Source: Gammaproteobacteria bacterium
GTDB lineage: Bacteria > Pseudomonadota > Gammaproteobacteria > Steroidobacterales > GCA-2729495
Assembly (NCBI GenBank): GCA_015709695.1
Contig: CP054183.1
Span: 1,538,992 to 1,602,991, forward strand
Direction of reading: 5' to 3'
DNA length: 64,000 nt
The position numbers and the translations under genes were made by a program. The notes below the pieces were generated by a model. That model saw only the letters and a program-made list of their open reading frames with translations. It was not told the DNA's origin and made no database searches. This document shows positions 28,989 through 38,398 of this stretch, piece after piece (within the stretch, counting starts at the first letter, position 1; every line of letters starts with the position of its first letter).

Positions 28989-30914
28989 CTAGACCTTGCG
29001 CTGGCGCTCGGCGGCGATGGAGATCTGCGGATACCAGGTCTGCTCGGTGCGCTTCATGCCGCGGTCGAGCTGCATGATCAGGGCATCGACCAGGAACGGC
29101 CGTCCTTCGGCCAGCACCCGCTTGGCACGACGCAGGGCACGGCGCAGCTCCGCCGGCGTCCTGCAGTTGGCCCCCTCGATGCCGAAACCGCGGGCCAGGC
29201 CGGCGAAGTCCACCTCCGGCTTGCCCAGGTAGCCGCTCACGTCGCGCCACTGCGCGCGCGTCTGCTGGTTGCGCCACAGCGGCGAGGCGGCCTGGATGCG
29301 GTTGCGCTCGTTGTCGTAGCTGCGGTTGTTCAGCACCAGGATGAGCACGGGAATGTCATGGCGCGCGGCGGTCCACAGGCATTCGACCTGGCCGAACAGC
29401 ATCGCGCCATCGCCGAGCAGGCAGGCAACCTCGCGGTCCGGCAATGCCGTCTTCACGCCGAGCGCGGCACCGATGCCCCAGCCGAGCGCGAAGCCGGTGG
29501 TCTGGCCGATGAGCCGCTTGCGGCCCGGCGAGAAGTCCAGCCACTGGTAGGGTGTGCGGTAGTCGAGTTCAGGCACGACGATGGCGTCCGCCTCCAGCAC
29601 CTCCTCCAGTTCGGCGGACACCCGCTCCCAGGACATGGGGCTCGCGTTCCAGTGCTCCCGGGCGGCCTGCTGGCGCCGGTCGTCTTCCGCGACGGCCGCG
29701 GCGCGCGCCGCCGCCAGCCGCGGCTCGCGGATCGCCTGCAGGCGCTCGGCCGTGGCCATGCCGCGGATGGCATCGATCAGCGCCTGCAGCGTCTCGCGCA
29801 CGCCGGCCGCGATCGGCAGGTCCACCGGCTGGCTCATGGCGATCGCCTCGGCCTCCACCCGCGCCTGGATGACGAAGGCATCGCGTGGCACCGGCGCAGT
29901 GATGAAGGCCGGATCCGGCATGGCGGCGCCAACATTGAGGAACACGTCGGTGCCGGCGCTGGCCCGCGGGAATCCCAGCCCGTGGAAGCCGGCGAACAGC
30001 GGGTGGCGGAAAGGCACATCGCCGTAGACACTCAGGCTCTGGGTGAAGGGCGCGCCGAGCAGCTCCGCCAGCGCGAGGAACTCCGCGTTGGCGCCCGCCC
30101 GCGTCACCTCGCCGCCGGCGCTGAGCAGCGGCTGGCGCGCCTCGAGCAACCGCCGCGCCGCCGTCTCGACCGGCTCCGCCTTCGGCTGCATGGCCGGTGG
30201 CACCGCGAAACGTTCCTGCGGAAAGATGACCTGCTCGACGTCACGGGCCGCCAGGATCTCGTTCGGCAGGCGGATGTGCACCGGTCCGCCCGGCGGCGTC
30301 TGCGAGACGCGGATGGCGCGCCGGGTCATCTCGCTGATCTGGCTGGTCTGCTCCACCTGCCAGAGCCACTTGGTGAATTCCGCGGCCGGCGCCAGCCAGT
30401 CGTCCATCTGCTCGAAACCGTCGCGGCCCGGGATCTCGTTGCCCGGGCCGTCGGAGAACACGGCGATGGCGGAGCGGTCCTTCCAGGCGTTGTAGAGGTT
30501 GTTGAGCGTGCTCGGCACCGCCACGCCCGGCACGAACAGCGCCGCCGGCCGCAGGCTCGCCAGCTCGAAGCCCTGCGCCATGCTGGTGGCCTGCGACTCG
30601 GACACCGAGAGGATCAGGCGCACGTCGGGGCGCAGGGTGATGGCGTCGAAGAACGGCGACATGCCGGTGGCCGTGGTGCCGAAGACGTTGCGGATGCCGG
30701 CCGCGCGCAGGGTCTCGACGAACACCTCCGCCCCGGTGCCCTTCATGCGCGTGCCGGCCGCCGGCAGCGGCTGCGCCAGCGCCACGCCGGGGTCGAGCGC
30801 CGAGGCCACGGCATCGGCCGCGGATGCGGAAAAACCGAGCGCCGCGAGGCCCAGCGTGAAATCCCGTCGCGAGAGCCCGCCGTCGGCAAAGCGCTTGACC
30901 AGACCACGCATCAT
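28989..30914 (-). CDS. Tat-exported thiamine-diphosphate-dependent decarboxylase-like enzyme
   Basis: This 641-aa protein begins with a clear twin-arginine signal (LSRRDFTLGLAALGFSASA) and an LAQ-type end near residue 48. The rest has the three-domain fold of the acetolactate synthase/benzoylformate decarboxylase family: the catalytic Glu region SVSESQATSMAQGFE, LNNLYNAWKDRSAIAV, and the ThDP/Mg motif GDGAMLF (residue 501) ending LNNRSYDN. The substrate is probably a 2-oxo acid. Export of such an enzyme is unusual, since ThDP must be bound before Tat transport. Its start overlaps the stop of the MFS gene (TGATG), so transport and catalysis may be linked. Confidence 0.85.
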   Translation of the reverse strand: MMRGLVKRFADGGLSRRDFTLGLAALGFSASAADAVASALDPGVALAQPLPAAGTRMKGTGAEVFVETLRAAGIRNVFGTTATGMSPFFDAITLRPDVRLILSVSESQATSMAQGFELASLRPAALFVPGVAVPSTLNNLYNAWKDRSAIAVFSDGPGNEIPGRDGFEQMDDWLAPAAEFTKWLWQVEQTSQISEMTRRAIRVSQTPPGGPVHIRLPNEILAARDVEQVIFPQERFAVPPAMQPKAEPVETAARRLLEARQPLLSAGGEVTRAGANAEFLALAELLGAPFTQSLSVYGDVPFRHPLFAGFHGLGFPRASAGTDVFLNVGAAMPDPAFITAPVPRDAFVIQARVEAEAIAMSQPVDLPIAAGVRETLQALIDAIRGMATAERLQAIREPRLAAARAAAVAEDDRRQQAAREHWNASPMSWERVSAELEEVLEADAIVVPELDYRTPYQWLDFSPGRKRLIGQTTGFALGWGIGAALGVKTALPDREVACLLGDGAMLFGQVECLWTAARHDIPVLILVLNNRSYDNERNRIQAASPLWRNQQTRAQWRDVSGYLGKPEVDFAGLARGFGIEGANCRTPAELRRALRRAKRVLAEGRPFLVDALIMQLDRGMKRTEQTWYPQISIAAERQRKV

Positions 30915-32254
30915 CAGGCTCCTTCCACGACGGCGGCGCGCGCCCTGCCGCGCGCGTCACGGCGCCAGGCCGCCAGCGCCGCGCCGAACACCAGCAGGTT
31001 GACGGCTCCCATGAGCACGAAAGGCGCATGCGGCCCCACCACGTCGAACAGCTGGCCGCCGGCGACCGTCAGCAGGATCTGGCCGCTGGACCCGGCCAGG
31101 GTGAAGGTGCCGAGCACTGCGCCGCGGTCCTCCGCCGGCGCCTCCTGGCCGATCAGCGTGCCGGCGCTGACCACGGCGCTGGCCTCGCCGAGGCCGGCGA
31201 CGATCACCGCGAGGATCATGGCGCCGCCGAGCGGATCGTCCACCAGCCCCAGCGCCAGGTAGCCCACCGCGGCGGCGGCAAAGGCGATGGCCACACCGGC
31301 CAGGCGCGGCAGCCGGTCGAGCACCAGCCCCATGCCGAAGGACCACAGCAGCCCGACCGCCTGCGAGATGCCGAAGACCATGCCGGCCCGGGCCGTCGCC
31401 GCGCTGACGCTCATGCCCGCAGCGAGGCCGGCCTGCACGATCCACAGCGACAGGAACGTGGTGATGACCGTCAGGTCGCTGCGCGCGGCGAAGGCCGTCA
31501 GGTAGCCGAGCGCGACACGCGGCCTGGCACGGCCGATGGCCACGCCGCGCAGCGTCAGCCGCAGCGGATTCGCGCGCGCCCGTGCCGCGGGTTGCGCCGG
31601 TGCGCGCAGCCCGGCCCGCATCAGCCAGGCCAGCAGCAGCACCGCCAGCGCCAGCACCCAGAAGCTCAGGCGCAGCGCCATGACCTCGCTGAAGCCGTTG
31701 CTGGCGAACACCAGCGGCAGCTTGGCGAGCACCGTCGCGGTGACCACCACGCCCAGCCCGTTGCACACGCCCACCGCGCCCATCCAGCGCCCGCGCGAGC
31801 GCTCGGCGACATACTCGGCGATCGAGGTCGAGAGCATGACGATGGCGGCGGCCATGCCGACCGCGTAGAGCAGCCGCAACGCCACCAGCCAGGCGACCGA
31901 CGGCGCCAGCGGGTACACGACGAAGCCAAGCGCCATGATGCCGAGGCCGGCGATGAGCACCGGCCGGCGCCCGACGCGGTCCGACCAGGCACCGACCCCG
32001 GCGCCGAGCAGCACCACGGTGATCTCGCTCAGCGAAACGAGCAGGCCGGAGAGCGCGCCCTGCTGGTCCGTGGGGATGCCGAGCACATGGAACAGGTACG
32101 GGTTGACGAAGCTCAGGAAGGTGACCAGACCGATGGTGCTGAAGGTGCCGAACAGCAGTGTCGCGGCATTGCCCCGGCTGGTGCCCGCAGAGAGATGGAA
32201 GGGACCGAGGCGTGCTGGCGCGGCCTCGAGCGACCCGGCCTGTGCGTTGTCCAT
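30914..32254 (-). CDS. Major facilitator superfamily transporter
   Basis: This 446-aa protein has about 12 hydrophobic segments and the MFS loop motif DRVGRRPVLIAGLGIMALGF after the second helix pair. ATG 32254 is chosen because GGAGAAGG stands just upstream; the frame is open to 32314. It is the first gene of an operon with the Tat-exported ThDP enzyme, gluQ and the ATP-cone nuclease. Coupling by TGATG with the enzyme gene suggests that it imports or exports a substrate or product of that enzyme. The specificity is unknown. Confidence 0.88.
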   Translation of the reverse strand: MDNAQAGSLEAAPARLGPFHLSAGTSRGNAATLLFGTFSTIGLVTFLSFVNPYLFHVLGIPTDQQGALSGLLVSLSEITVVLLGAGVGAWSDRVGRRPVLIAGLGIMALGFVVYPLAPSVAWLVALRLLYAVGMAAAIVMLSTSIAEYVAERSRGRWMGAVGVCNGLGVVVTATVLAKLPLVFASNGFSEVMALRLSFWVLALAVLLLAWLMRAGLRAPAQPAARARANPLRLTLRGVAIGRARPRVALGYLTAFAARSDLTVITTFLSLWIVQAGLAAGMSVSAATARAGMVFGISQAVGLLWSFGMGLVLDRLPRLAGVAIAFAAAAVGYLALGLVDDPLGGAMILAVIVAGLGEASAVVSAGTLIGQEAPAEDRGAVLGTFTLAGSSGQILLTVAGGQLFDVVGPHAPFVLMGAVNLLVFGAALAAWRRDARGRARAAVVEGA

Positions 32255-32470
32255 GCTGCCTTCTCCCCCCGGCGCTGTCACCGCAGTCTGTGCCGGCGAC
32301 GGTGTCCCGGGCAAGCGGCAGGGTGTCGCAGAGCCGTTGGCACGCGGCGCTGGCGGTCGCCACGGCAGTTGCTACAATCCTGGCAGGCACGGAGCGGCAG
32401 GCTGCGCCGGTCCGTCATCAGTCCCTGGGGAGGGAGAGCGTCGTCGCGGGGGATCGCGGGCGCCGGAGTC

Positions 32471-32498
32471 GGGAAGGCCGGCGGCAGCCGGCCTTCCC
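32471..32498 (-). terminator. Hairpin after the aldehyde dehydrogenase gene
   Basis: GGGAAGGCCGGC and its complement form a perfect 12-bp stem with the loop GGCA, 7 nt past the stop of the minus-strand aldehyde dehydrogenase gene. No U tract follows. The rest of the gap (to 32254) shows no gene. Confidence 0.5.
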
Positions 32499-32504
32499 GG
32501 CCAC

Positions 32505-33935
32505 TCAGGCCTGCCCCCAGCCCGGCATCGCCTTCAGCTCGAGGAAGGCCTCCAGCCCGAACTCGCCCCACTCGCGGCCATTGCCGGATTGCCTGTAGCC
32601 ACCGAAGGGCGCGTGCAGGTTCATCGGCGCCTCGTTCAGATGCACCATGCCGGCGCGGAGTTGGCCGGCGACGCGACGCACCTGCGCGGGGTCGCTGCCG
32701 GAGACATAGGCCGCGAGGCCATAGTGGCTGTCGTTGGCGATGTGCAGCGCCTGCGCCTCGTCGACGAAAGGCATGATCGCCAGCACCGGGCCGAAGATCT
32801 CCTCGCGCGCGATGGTCATGCCGGCATCGACGCCGGCGAAGATCGTCGGCCGCACGTAGAAGCCGCGATCCAGGCCGGGCGGGTGGCCGGTGCCGCCCAG
32901 GGCCAGGCGCGCACCCTCGTCGATGCCCGACTGGATCAGCCGCTGGATGCGCTCGTACTGATTGCGGCTGATGACCGGGCCGAGATCCGTGGCCGGGTCG
33001 GCCGGATCCCCGGTGCGCAGCGCCGCGGCGGCCTCGCAGGCCAGCGCCACGGCCTGGTCGTGCAGCGCCCGCGGCACCAGCATGCGCGTGGGCGCGTTGC
33101 AGGACTGGCCGCTGTTCTGGAAGCACTCGCGCACGCCCCAGCTGACCGCCCGTCCGAGCACTCCCTCGTCGAGGATGATGTTCGGCGATTTGCCGCCGAG
33201 CTCCTGGTGCACGCGCTTGACGGTGTCGGCAGCGGCCCTGGCCACGGCGATGCCGCCGCGGGTGGAGCCGGTGAAGGACACCATGTCGATCCCCTCATGC
33301 GCCGCCAGCGCCTGCCCGGTGTCCGCGCCATCGCCCTGCACCAGGTTGAAGACGCCGGGTGGCACGCCGGCCTCGTGGAGGATCTCGGCGAAGACCAGCG
33401 CCGACAGCGGCGCGAGCTCGCTCGGCTTGAGCACCATGGTGCAGCCGGCACCCAGCGCCGGGGCGACCTTGCAGGCGATCTGGTTGAGCGGCCAGTTCCA
33501 CGGCGTGATCAGCCCGCATACCCCGATCGGCTCGCGCTGCAGGCGCAACCGGCCACGGTCCTCGGTGAAGGGGTAGCGCGCGAGCACCTCGACCATCGCC
33601 TGCATGTGGCCTGCGGCGAGCCTGGCCTGGGCCCGCCGGGCGAAACCGATCGGCGCGCCGAGCTCCGCGGAAATGGCCCGCGCAAGGTCCTCCCGCCGGC
33701 GTTCACAGCGCTGCGCGATGGCGGCGAGCAGCTCGCGCCGCTCGGCGACGCTGCTGGCGGCAAAGGCCGGGAAGGCCTGGCGCGCGGCGGCGACGGCACG
33801 GTCCACGTCCGCCGCCCCGCCGAGGACGATGCTGCCCACCCGCTCCCCGGTGGCCGGGTTGGTCAGCGGATAATCGCGCGGCGCCGCCGCTTCGACCCAG
33901 CGGCCGCCGATGTAGAAACGGCGATGCGCCTGCAT
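32505..33935 (-). CDS. NAD(P)-dependent aldehyde dehydrogenase
   Basis: This 476-aa enzyme of the ALDH superfamily has TPWNWPLNQIACKVAPAL, KPSELAPLSA, FTGSTRGG, the general base Glu in HQELGGKSPN, the catalytic Cys in NSGQSCNAPTRM and EIFGPVLAI. It oxidises an aldehyde to the acid; the substrate cannot be assigned. ATG 33935 is preceded by GGTGGAGGGG; the longer open frame to 34196 has no family similarity. It is a single gene, divergent from the VTT protein at 34056. Confidence 0.93.
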   Translation of the reverse strand: MQAHRRFYIGGRWVEAAAPRDYPLTNPATGERVGSIVLGGAADVDRAVAAARQAFPAFAASSVAERRELLAAIAQRCERRREDLARAISAELGAPIGFARRAQARLAAGHMQAMVEVLARYPFTEDRGRLRLQREPIGVCGLITPWNWPLNQIACKVAPALGAGCTMVLKPSELAPLSALVFAEILHEAGVPPGVFNLVQGDGADTGQALAAHEGIDMVSFTGSTRGGIAVARAAADTVKRVHQELGGKSPNIILDEGVLGRAVSWGVRECFQNSGQSCNAPTRMLVPRALHDQAVALACEAAAALRTGDPADPATDLGPVISRNQYERIQRLIQSGIDEGARLALGGTGHPPGLDRGFYVRPTIFAGVDAGMTIAREEIFGPVLAIMPFVDEAQALHIANDSHYGLAAYVSGSDPAQVRRVAGQLRAGMVHLNEAPMNLHAPFGGYRQSGNGREWGEFGLEAFLELKAMPGWGQA

Positions 33936-33963
33936 GCACCCCTCCACCGGGCCGGCCGACCGG

Positions 33964-34002
33964 TTCCTCTGACCCGTCCCTCTGACCCGTTCCTCTGGCC
34001 GG
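33964..34002. repeat. Three 13-bp tandem repeats (TTCCTCTGACCCG)
   Basis: The three units are at 33964-33976, 33977-33989 and 33990-34002; they read TTCCTCTGACCCG, TCCCTCTGACCCG and TTCCTCTGGCCGG. They lie between the divergent aldehyde dehydrogenase and VTT genes. The complementary strand reads CGGGTCAGAGG, reminiscent of short dispersed GGTCAGA repeats in some gammaproteobacteria (from memory, not checked). Confidence 0.7.
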
Positions 34003-34055
34003 GCACGCATTGTATCGTGCGCGCTCCGCCGGACAGCCTCCAGCCCGGACCGCGC

Positions 34056-34748
34056 ATGAACCACCGTCGACTCCTCGTGCTCCTGCTGCTGGCCACGGCC
34101 ATCCTCGCCTGGGTGATGCTGGATGCCGGCCGGTTCCTCGGCATCGAGTCCCTGCAAAGGCACTATGCGGAACTGCGCGCGCAGGCGGATGCCCACCCCC
34201 TGGCGGCCCCGCTGCTGTTCTTCGCCGCCTATGTGGCCATCGCCGCCACCGGCATTCCCGGCGGAGCGCTGGCCTGCACGCTGGCCGGCGGCGCGCTGTT
34301 CGGCCTCGCCTGGGGCAGCGTGCTGGTGTCCTTCGCCAGCAGCTGTGGCGCCACCGCGGCCTGTGCCATCTCGCGCTTCCTGCTGCGCGGCTTCGTGGAA
34401 CGGCGATTTCCCGGACCGGTGGCGCGTGCCGATGCCGGCATCCGCGACAACGGCGCCTGGTACCTGCTCGCCATGAGGCTGGCCACCGTCGTGCCGTACT
34501 GGCTGATCAACCTGGTCATGGGCCTGACCCGGCTGCCGCTCGGGACCTTCTACTGGGTCAGCCAGCTCGGCATGCTGCCCTCCACCCTGCTGTTCGTGAA
34601 TGCCGGGGTGCAGCTGGCGCGGATCGACAGCACCGCCGACCTGCTGTCGCCCGGCCTGGTGCTGTCGCTGCTGCTGCTCGGCCTGTTCCCCCTGGCCGCG
34701 CGCCGGTTCACGGCGCTGCTGATGGCCCGGCAGCGGCGGACCGGCTGA
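34056..34748 (+). CDS. TVP38/TMEM64-family (VTT/DedA-like) membrane protein
   Basis: This 230-aa inner membrane protein has an N-terminal membrane anchor, then the VTT-domain pattern: [37 protein letters not shown] and [11 protein letters not shown], followed by two more hydrophobic segments. The family is thought to act in lipid scrambling or membrane transport. ATG 34056 is chosen because it begins with a hydrophobic segment; the frame is open far upstream. A second, DedA-type member of the same superfamily lies at 53130. Confidence 0.85.
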   Translation: MNHRRLLVLLLLATAILAWVMLDAGRFLGIESLQRHYAELRAQADAHPLAAPLLFFAAYVAIAATGIPGGALACTLAGGALFGLAWGSVLVSFASSCGATAACAISRFLLRGFVERRFPGPVARADAGIRDNGAWYLLAMRLATVVPYWLINLVMGLTRLPLGTFYWVSQLGMLPSTLLFVNAGVQLARIDSTADLLSPGLVLSLLLLGLFPLAARRFTALLMARQRRTG

Positions 34749-34846
34749 CGGGCGGCCACGGGCATGCCCTGCGGAAACAAATTGTTACAGTGGCAACCCC
34801 ATACCCGTGGCATGGTGGCCCGCAAACCAGGGGACGATTGCCTGCC

Positions 34847-35545
34847 ATGAGCACTGCCGGCGAACCGGTCATCACCATCCGCGGCGTCGGCCGCAGCTAC
34901 GCCATGGGCGACTCGGTGGTGCATGCCCTGCGGGGCGTGGACCTCGGCGTCGGGCGCGGCGAGTACGTGGCCATCATGGGACCCTCGGGATCGGGCAAGT
35001 CCACGCTGATGAACATCATCGGCTGCCTGGATCGCCCCGACAGCGGCGATTACACGCTCAACGGCAGGCGGGTATCGAAGATGGGCGACAGCGAACTCGC
35101 CCATGTCCGCAACCGCGAGATCGGCTTCGTCTTCCAGACCTTCAACCTGCTGCAGCGTGCCACCGCCCTGCGCAACGTCGAGCTGCCGCTGGTCTATGCC
35201 GGCGTCGGCCGCCACGAGCGCCATGAACGTGCCGCTGCGGCGCTCGGCCGCGTGGGCCTTGCCGAACGCATGCACCACCGGCCCAATGAATTGTCCGGCG
35301 GGCAGCGCCAGCGGGTGGCCATTGCCCGCGCGCTCATCAACCGGCCGAGCATCCTGCTGGCGGACGAGCCCACCGGCAACCTGGATTCCCACACCGCCAC
35401 CGAGATCCTCGCCACCTTCGACGAACTGCACGCGGCCGGCAACACCATCGTGCTGGTCACCCACGACGACGAGGTGGCGCATCGCGCCCGGCGCATCATC
35501 AGGCTCAGAGACGGAATGATCGAGACGGATATTGCCCATGCATGA
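34847..35545 (+). CDS. ABC transporter ATP-binding protein (MacB/LolD type)
   Basis: This 232-aa ATPase has the Walker [10 protein letters not shown] (residues 45-53), a Q loop [10 protein letters not shown], the signature [15 protein letters not shown] and the Walker [13 protein letters not shown], typical of the MacB/LolD/YtrE group that powers FtsX-like permeases. It is the first gene of a three-gene operon with a membrane-fusion lipoprotein and a MacB-like permease. ATG 34847 follows a purine-rich stretch (CCAGGGGACG). The next gene begins inside its last codons. Confidence 0.93.
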   Translation: MSTAGEPVITIRGVGRSYAMGDSVVHALRGVDLGVGRGEYVAIMGPSGSGKSTLMNIIGCLDRPDSGDYTLNGRRVSKMGDSELAHVRNREIGFVFQTFNLLQRATALRNVELPLVYAGVGRHERHERAAAALGRVGLAERMHHRPNELSGGQRQRVAIARALINRPSILLADEPTGNLDSHTATEILATFDELHAAGNTIVLVTHDDEVAHRARRIIRLRDGMIETDIAHA

Positions 35546-36941
35546 CACCAGATTCCTGCTCATCCCCGCGGCCGCCTGCGGCCTGCTGCTCCTCGGCGGC
35601 TGCGGCCGCAACGCCGAGGACGCGGGGCCGAAGTTCGGCACCGAGACCATCGGCCGGCGCGACATCGTCGTCGCCGTCGAGGCCGCCGGCACCGTGGAGC
35701 CGCTGCTGACCGTGGAGATCAAGTCCAAGGCCTCGGGCGAGGTGCTGAAGGTCAACGGCGAGACCGGCCAGCTGGTGCAGGCCGGCACCCTGCTGGTGCA
35801 GATCGACAAGCGCACCCCGCGCAACCTGCTCTCCCAGGCACAGGCTTCGCTGGAAGCCGCCATCGCGCGGCGCAGCATTGCCCAGACCCAGGAGGCCCGC
35901 TCGCGGCAGCTGGTCCAGTCGCGCACCATCAACGAGGTGGACTACGAGAAGTCCCAGCTGGAACTGGCCAATGCCAAGGCCGACGTCGTCAGCGCCCAGG
36001 TCGCGGTGGAGAACGCGCGCATCACGCTGGACGACACCGATGTGCGCGCGCCCATCACCGGCACCATCATCGAGAAACTGGTGGAGACCGGCCAGGTGAT
36101 CTCCTCGCCGATGAAGGACTTCGGCGGCGGCACCTCGCTGATGAAGATGGCCGACCTGACCACGGTGCAGGTCCGCGCGCTGGTGGACGAGACCGACGTC
36201 GGCAAGATCGAGCCGGGCAAGCCAGTCACCGTCAAGGTCACTGCCTACCCGAACCAGCCCTTCCCCGGCGAGGTCTACAAGATCGAGCCGCAGGCGAAGC
36301 AGGACCAGAGCGTCACCACCTTCGCCGTGCTGATCCGCCTGCCCAACCCGCAGGGGCTGTTGCGCCCGGGGATGAATGCCGATGTCGAGATCAAGGTGGC
36401 GGAGCGGCACAACGTGCTGGCGGTGCCGACGGTGGCGCTGCGCACGCCGCGGGAAATCGGCACCGATGCCGCCGCCATGGGTCTCGACGAGGCCGCAGTC
36501 CGCCGTGAGCTCGGCGATGGCCTGGCCAGGGCGGGTGGCCAGGGCGCCGGCAGCAGCGGCTACGAATACGGCGGCCACTACTGGACCTTCGTCAGGCGCG
36601 ACGGCAAGCCGGTCGCCGTCAACGTGGAAACCGGCATCACCGACCTGGAGTTCAGCGAAGTGCTGGCCGGGCTCAGGGAAGGCGACGCGGTGTTCATGCT
36701 GCCGAGCACCGGGCTGCTGGAGCAGCAGGCGCGCGGCCGGGAGATGATGCGCCGCTTCAGCGTCATGCCCACCGGCGGCGCGAAGAAGCCCGCGGGCAAG
36801 CCCGGCCAGGACACGAAGGCGGGCCAGGCAGACAAGGCCGGCCAGGCCGGCCAGAACGGCCAGCCCGCCGCGACCGACAAGGCGGAACAGCCCGCGGCAG
36901 AGCGTGGCACCCGGCCGGGAGGCGGCGATGCAGCTCGGTGA
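35538..36941 (+). CDS. RND/ABC efflux periplasmic adaptor lipoprotein (MacA-like)
   Basis: This 467-aa membrane-fusion protein has a lipoprotein signal (LLLLGGCG, lipidated Cys near residue 19), a biotinyl-lipoyl-like hairpin domain ([19 protein letters not shown]), an alpha-helical hairpin (residues about 90-150), and a beta-barrel (VPTVALRTP). It should link the MacB-like permease to an outer membrane channel or help load substrate. ATG 35538 is taken; TTG 35532 is in frame. An unusual Gly/Gln/Lys/Pro-rich tail with AGQ repeats fills the last 50 residues. It overlaps the ATPase gene by 8 nt and the permease gene by 14 nt. Confidence 0.9.
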   Translation: MHDTRFLLIPAAACGLLLLGGCGRNAEDAGPKFGTETIGRRDIVVAVEAAGTVEPLLTVEIKSKASGEVLKVNGETGQLVQAGTLLVQIDKRTPRNLLSQAQASLEAAIARRSIAQTQEARSRQLVQSRTINEVDYEKSQLELANAKADVVSAQVAVENARITLDDTDVRAPITGTIIEKLVETGQVISSPMKDFGGGTSLMKMADLTTVQVRALVDETDVGKIEPGKPVTVKVTAYPNQPFPGEVYKIEPQAKQDQSVTTFAVLIRLPNPQGLLRPGMNADVEIKVAERHNVLAVPTVALRTPREIGTDAAAMGLDEAAVRRELGDGLARAGGQGAGSSGYEYGGHYWTFVRRDGKPVAVNVETGITDLEFSEVLAGLREGDAVFMLPSTGLLEQQARGREMMRRFSVMPTGGAKKPAGKPGQDTKAGQADKAGQAGQNGQPAATDKAEQPAAERGTRPGGGDAAR

Positions 36942-38136
36942 ACTGCTGCTGGTGGCGCTGCAGTCGGTGCGGGCCAACCTGTTCCGCTCGATGCTCACCA
37001 TGCTCGGCATCATCATCGGCGTGGCCTCGGTGATCACCATGCTGGCGGTGGGCGCCGGCGCCCGCGGCGCAGTCGACAAGCAGATCGAGGCCCTCGGCGC
37101 CGGCCTGCTCAGCATCCGCCCCGGCCAGGTGTTCCAGATGGGCGTCGCCAAGGCCTCCGAGAAGCTCGACATCGACGATGTCGCGGCGCTGCTGGCGGAT
37201 GGCGTCACCGTCGCCGCCGCGGTGCCCGAGCGCTCCGGCATGGAGCAGGTCAAGTTCATGAACCAGAACCGCAACCTGCGTGTGGTCGGCACCACCGCCA
37301 ACTTCGCGGCGGTGCAGGACTACCACATCGAGGCGGGCCGGATGTTCGATGCCGCCGACGACGTCGCCAAGCGCGCCGTGGTGGTGCTCGGCGCCAAGGT
37401 GCCGCCGATGTTCAACGAGACCGCCGATTCCATCGTCGGCAAGACCATCTACATCCGCGGCCTGTCCTTCCGCGTCCAGGGCGTGTTCCGCGAGAAAGGC
37501 ACCACCGGCTTCAGGAACGTCGACGAGCAGGCCTGGGTGCCGCTCAACACCGGCCGCTACCGCCTGTTCGGCACCACCACGCTGGACCTGATCAGCGTCA
37601 AGCCCACGCCCGGGGTGGGCATGCAGCAGGCCATCGTCGACATCGAGCGCATCATGCGCCGCGAGCACCAGATCCGTCCCGGACAGGACAACGACTTCAG
37701 CATCCAGGACCCGCGCCAGTTCCTCGATTTCCAGCAGACCGCCGCCAACATCTTCGCCATCCTGCTCGCCAGCATCGCCAGCGTCAGCCTGGTGGTGGGC
37801 GGCATCGGCATCATGAACATCATGCTGGTCACCGTCACCGAGCGCACGCGCGAGATCGGCATCCGCAAGGCGCTTGGCGCCACGCGCTTCAGCATCCTCG
37901 TGCAGTTCCTCATCGAGGCCATGATCATCTGCCTGCTCGGCGGCGCCATCGGCGTGCTGCTCGGCCTCGGCGTCTCGCGCCTGATCACCACCTTCGCCGG
38001 CTGGCAGGCCACCGTGTCGCTGGCGGCAATCGCCATGGCCTTCGGCTTCAGCGCCGGGGTCGGCCTGTTCTTCGGCCTCTGGCCCGCGCGCAAGGCGGCG
38101 AAGATGGATCCGATCGCAGCGCTGCGCTACGAGTGA
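36928..38136 (+). CDS. MacB-like ABC transporter permease
   Basis: This 402-aa permease of the MacB/FtsX type has an N-terminal helix (SMLTMLGIIIGVASVITML), a periplasmic core domain of about 220 residues, and three C-terminal helices; the ERTREIGIRKALGA coupling motif after helix 2 is diagnostic. The ATP-binding domain is a separate protein (34847-35545), unlike E. coli MacB where it is fused. ATG 36928 is preceded by GGGAGG. The probable role is export or envelope-lipid/peptide handling, together with the adaptor. Confidence 0.93.
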   Translation: MQLGELLLVALQSVRANLFRSMLTMLGIIIGVASVITMLAVGAGARGAVDKQIEALGAGLLSIRPGQVFQMGVAKASEKLDIDDVAALLADGVTVAAAVPERSGMEQVKFMNQNRNLRVVGTTANFAAVQDYHIEAGRMFDAADDVAKRAVVVLGAKVPPMFNETADSIVGKTIYIRGLSFRVQGVFREKGTTGFRNVDEQAWVPLNTGRYRLFGTTTLDLISVKPTPGVGMQQAIVDIERIMRREHQIRPGQDNDFSIQDPRQFLDFQQTAANIFAILLASIASVSLVVGGIGIMNIMLVTVTERTREIGIRKALGATRFSILVQFLIEAMIICLLGGAIGVLLGLGVSRLITTFAGWQATVSLAAIAMAFGFSAGVGLFFGLWPARKAAKMDPIAALRYE

Positions 38137-38146
38137 CGGCTGGATC

Positions 38147-38380
38147 GTGGCCGCTGTCACCCTCCAGGTCAGGGTCAGGCCACGCAGCCGCGCCTCGTCG
38201 CTGGAGCAGGCGGCCGACGGCAGCTGGGTCGCCAGGCTGAAATCGCCGCCGGTCGACGGCAAGGCCAACGCCGAGCTCCTCGCCCTGGTAGCCGATCACT
38301 TCGGCTGCAGCCGCTCGGCGGTGCGCATCCGCGCCGGCGCCTCCGGGCGCATCAAGCTGGTGCAGGTCGAGCGTCCCTAG
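38147..38380 (+). CDS. yggU: DUF167 family protein YggU
   Basis: This 77-aa protein contains VRVRPRSRAS, PPVDGKANAELLALVA and RIRAGASGRIKLVQV, the conserved features of the YggU/DUF167 family of small proteins of unknown function. The start is GTG 38147, 10 nt after the permease. It is convergent with the multicopper oxidase ending at 38399. Confidence 0.85.
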   Translation: MAAVTLQVRVRPRSRASSLEQAADGSWVARLKSPPVDGKANAELLALVADHFGCSRSAVRIRAGASGRIKLVQVERP

Positions 38381-38398
38381 GCGGCCCGCGGCCGGCGC

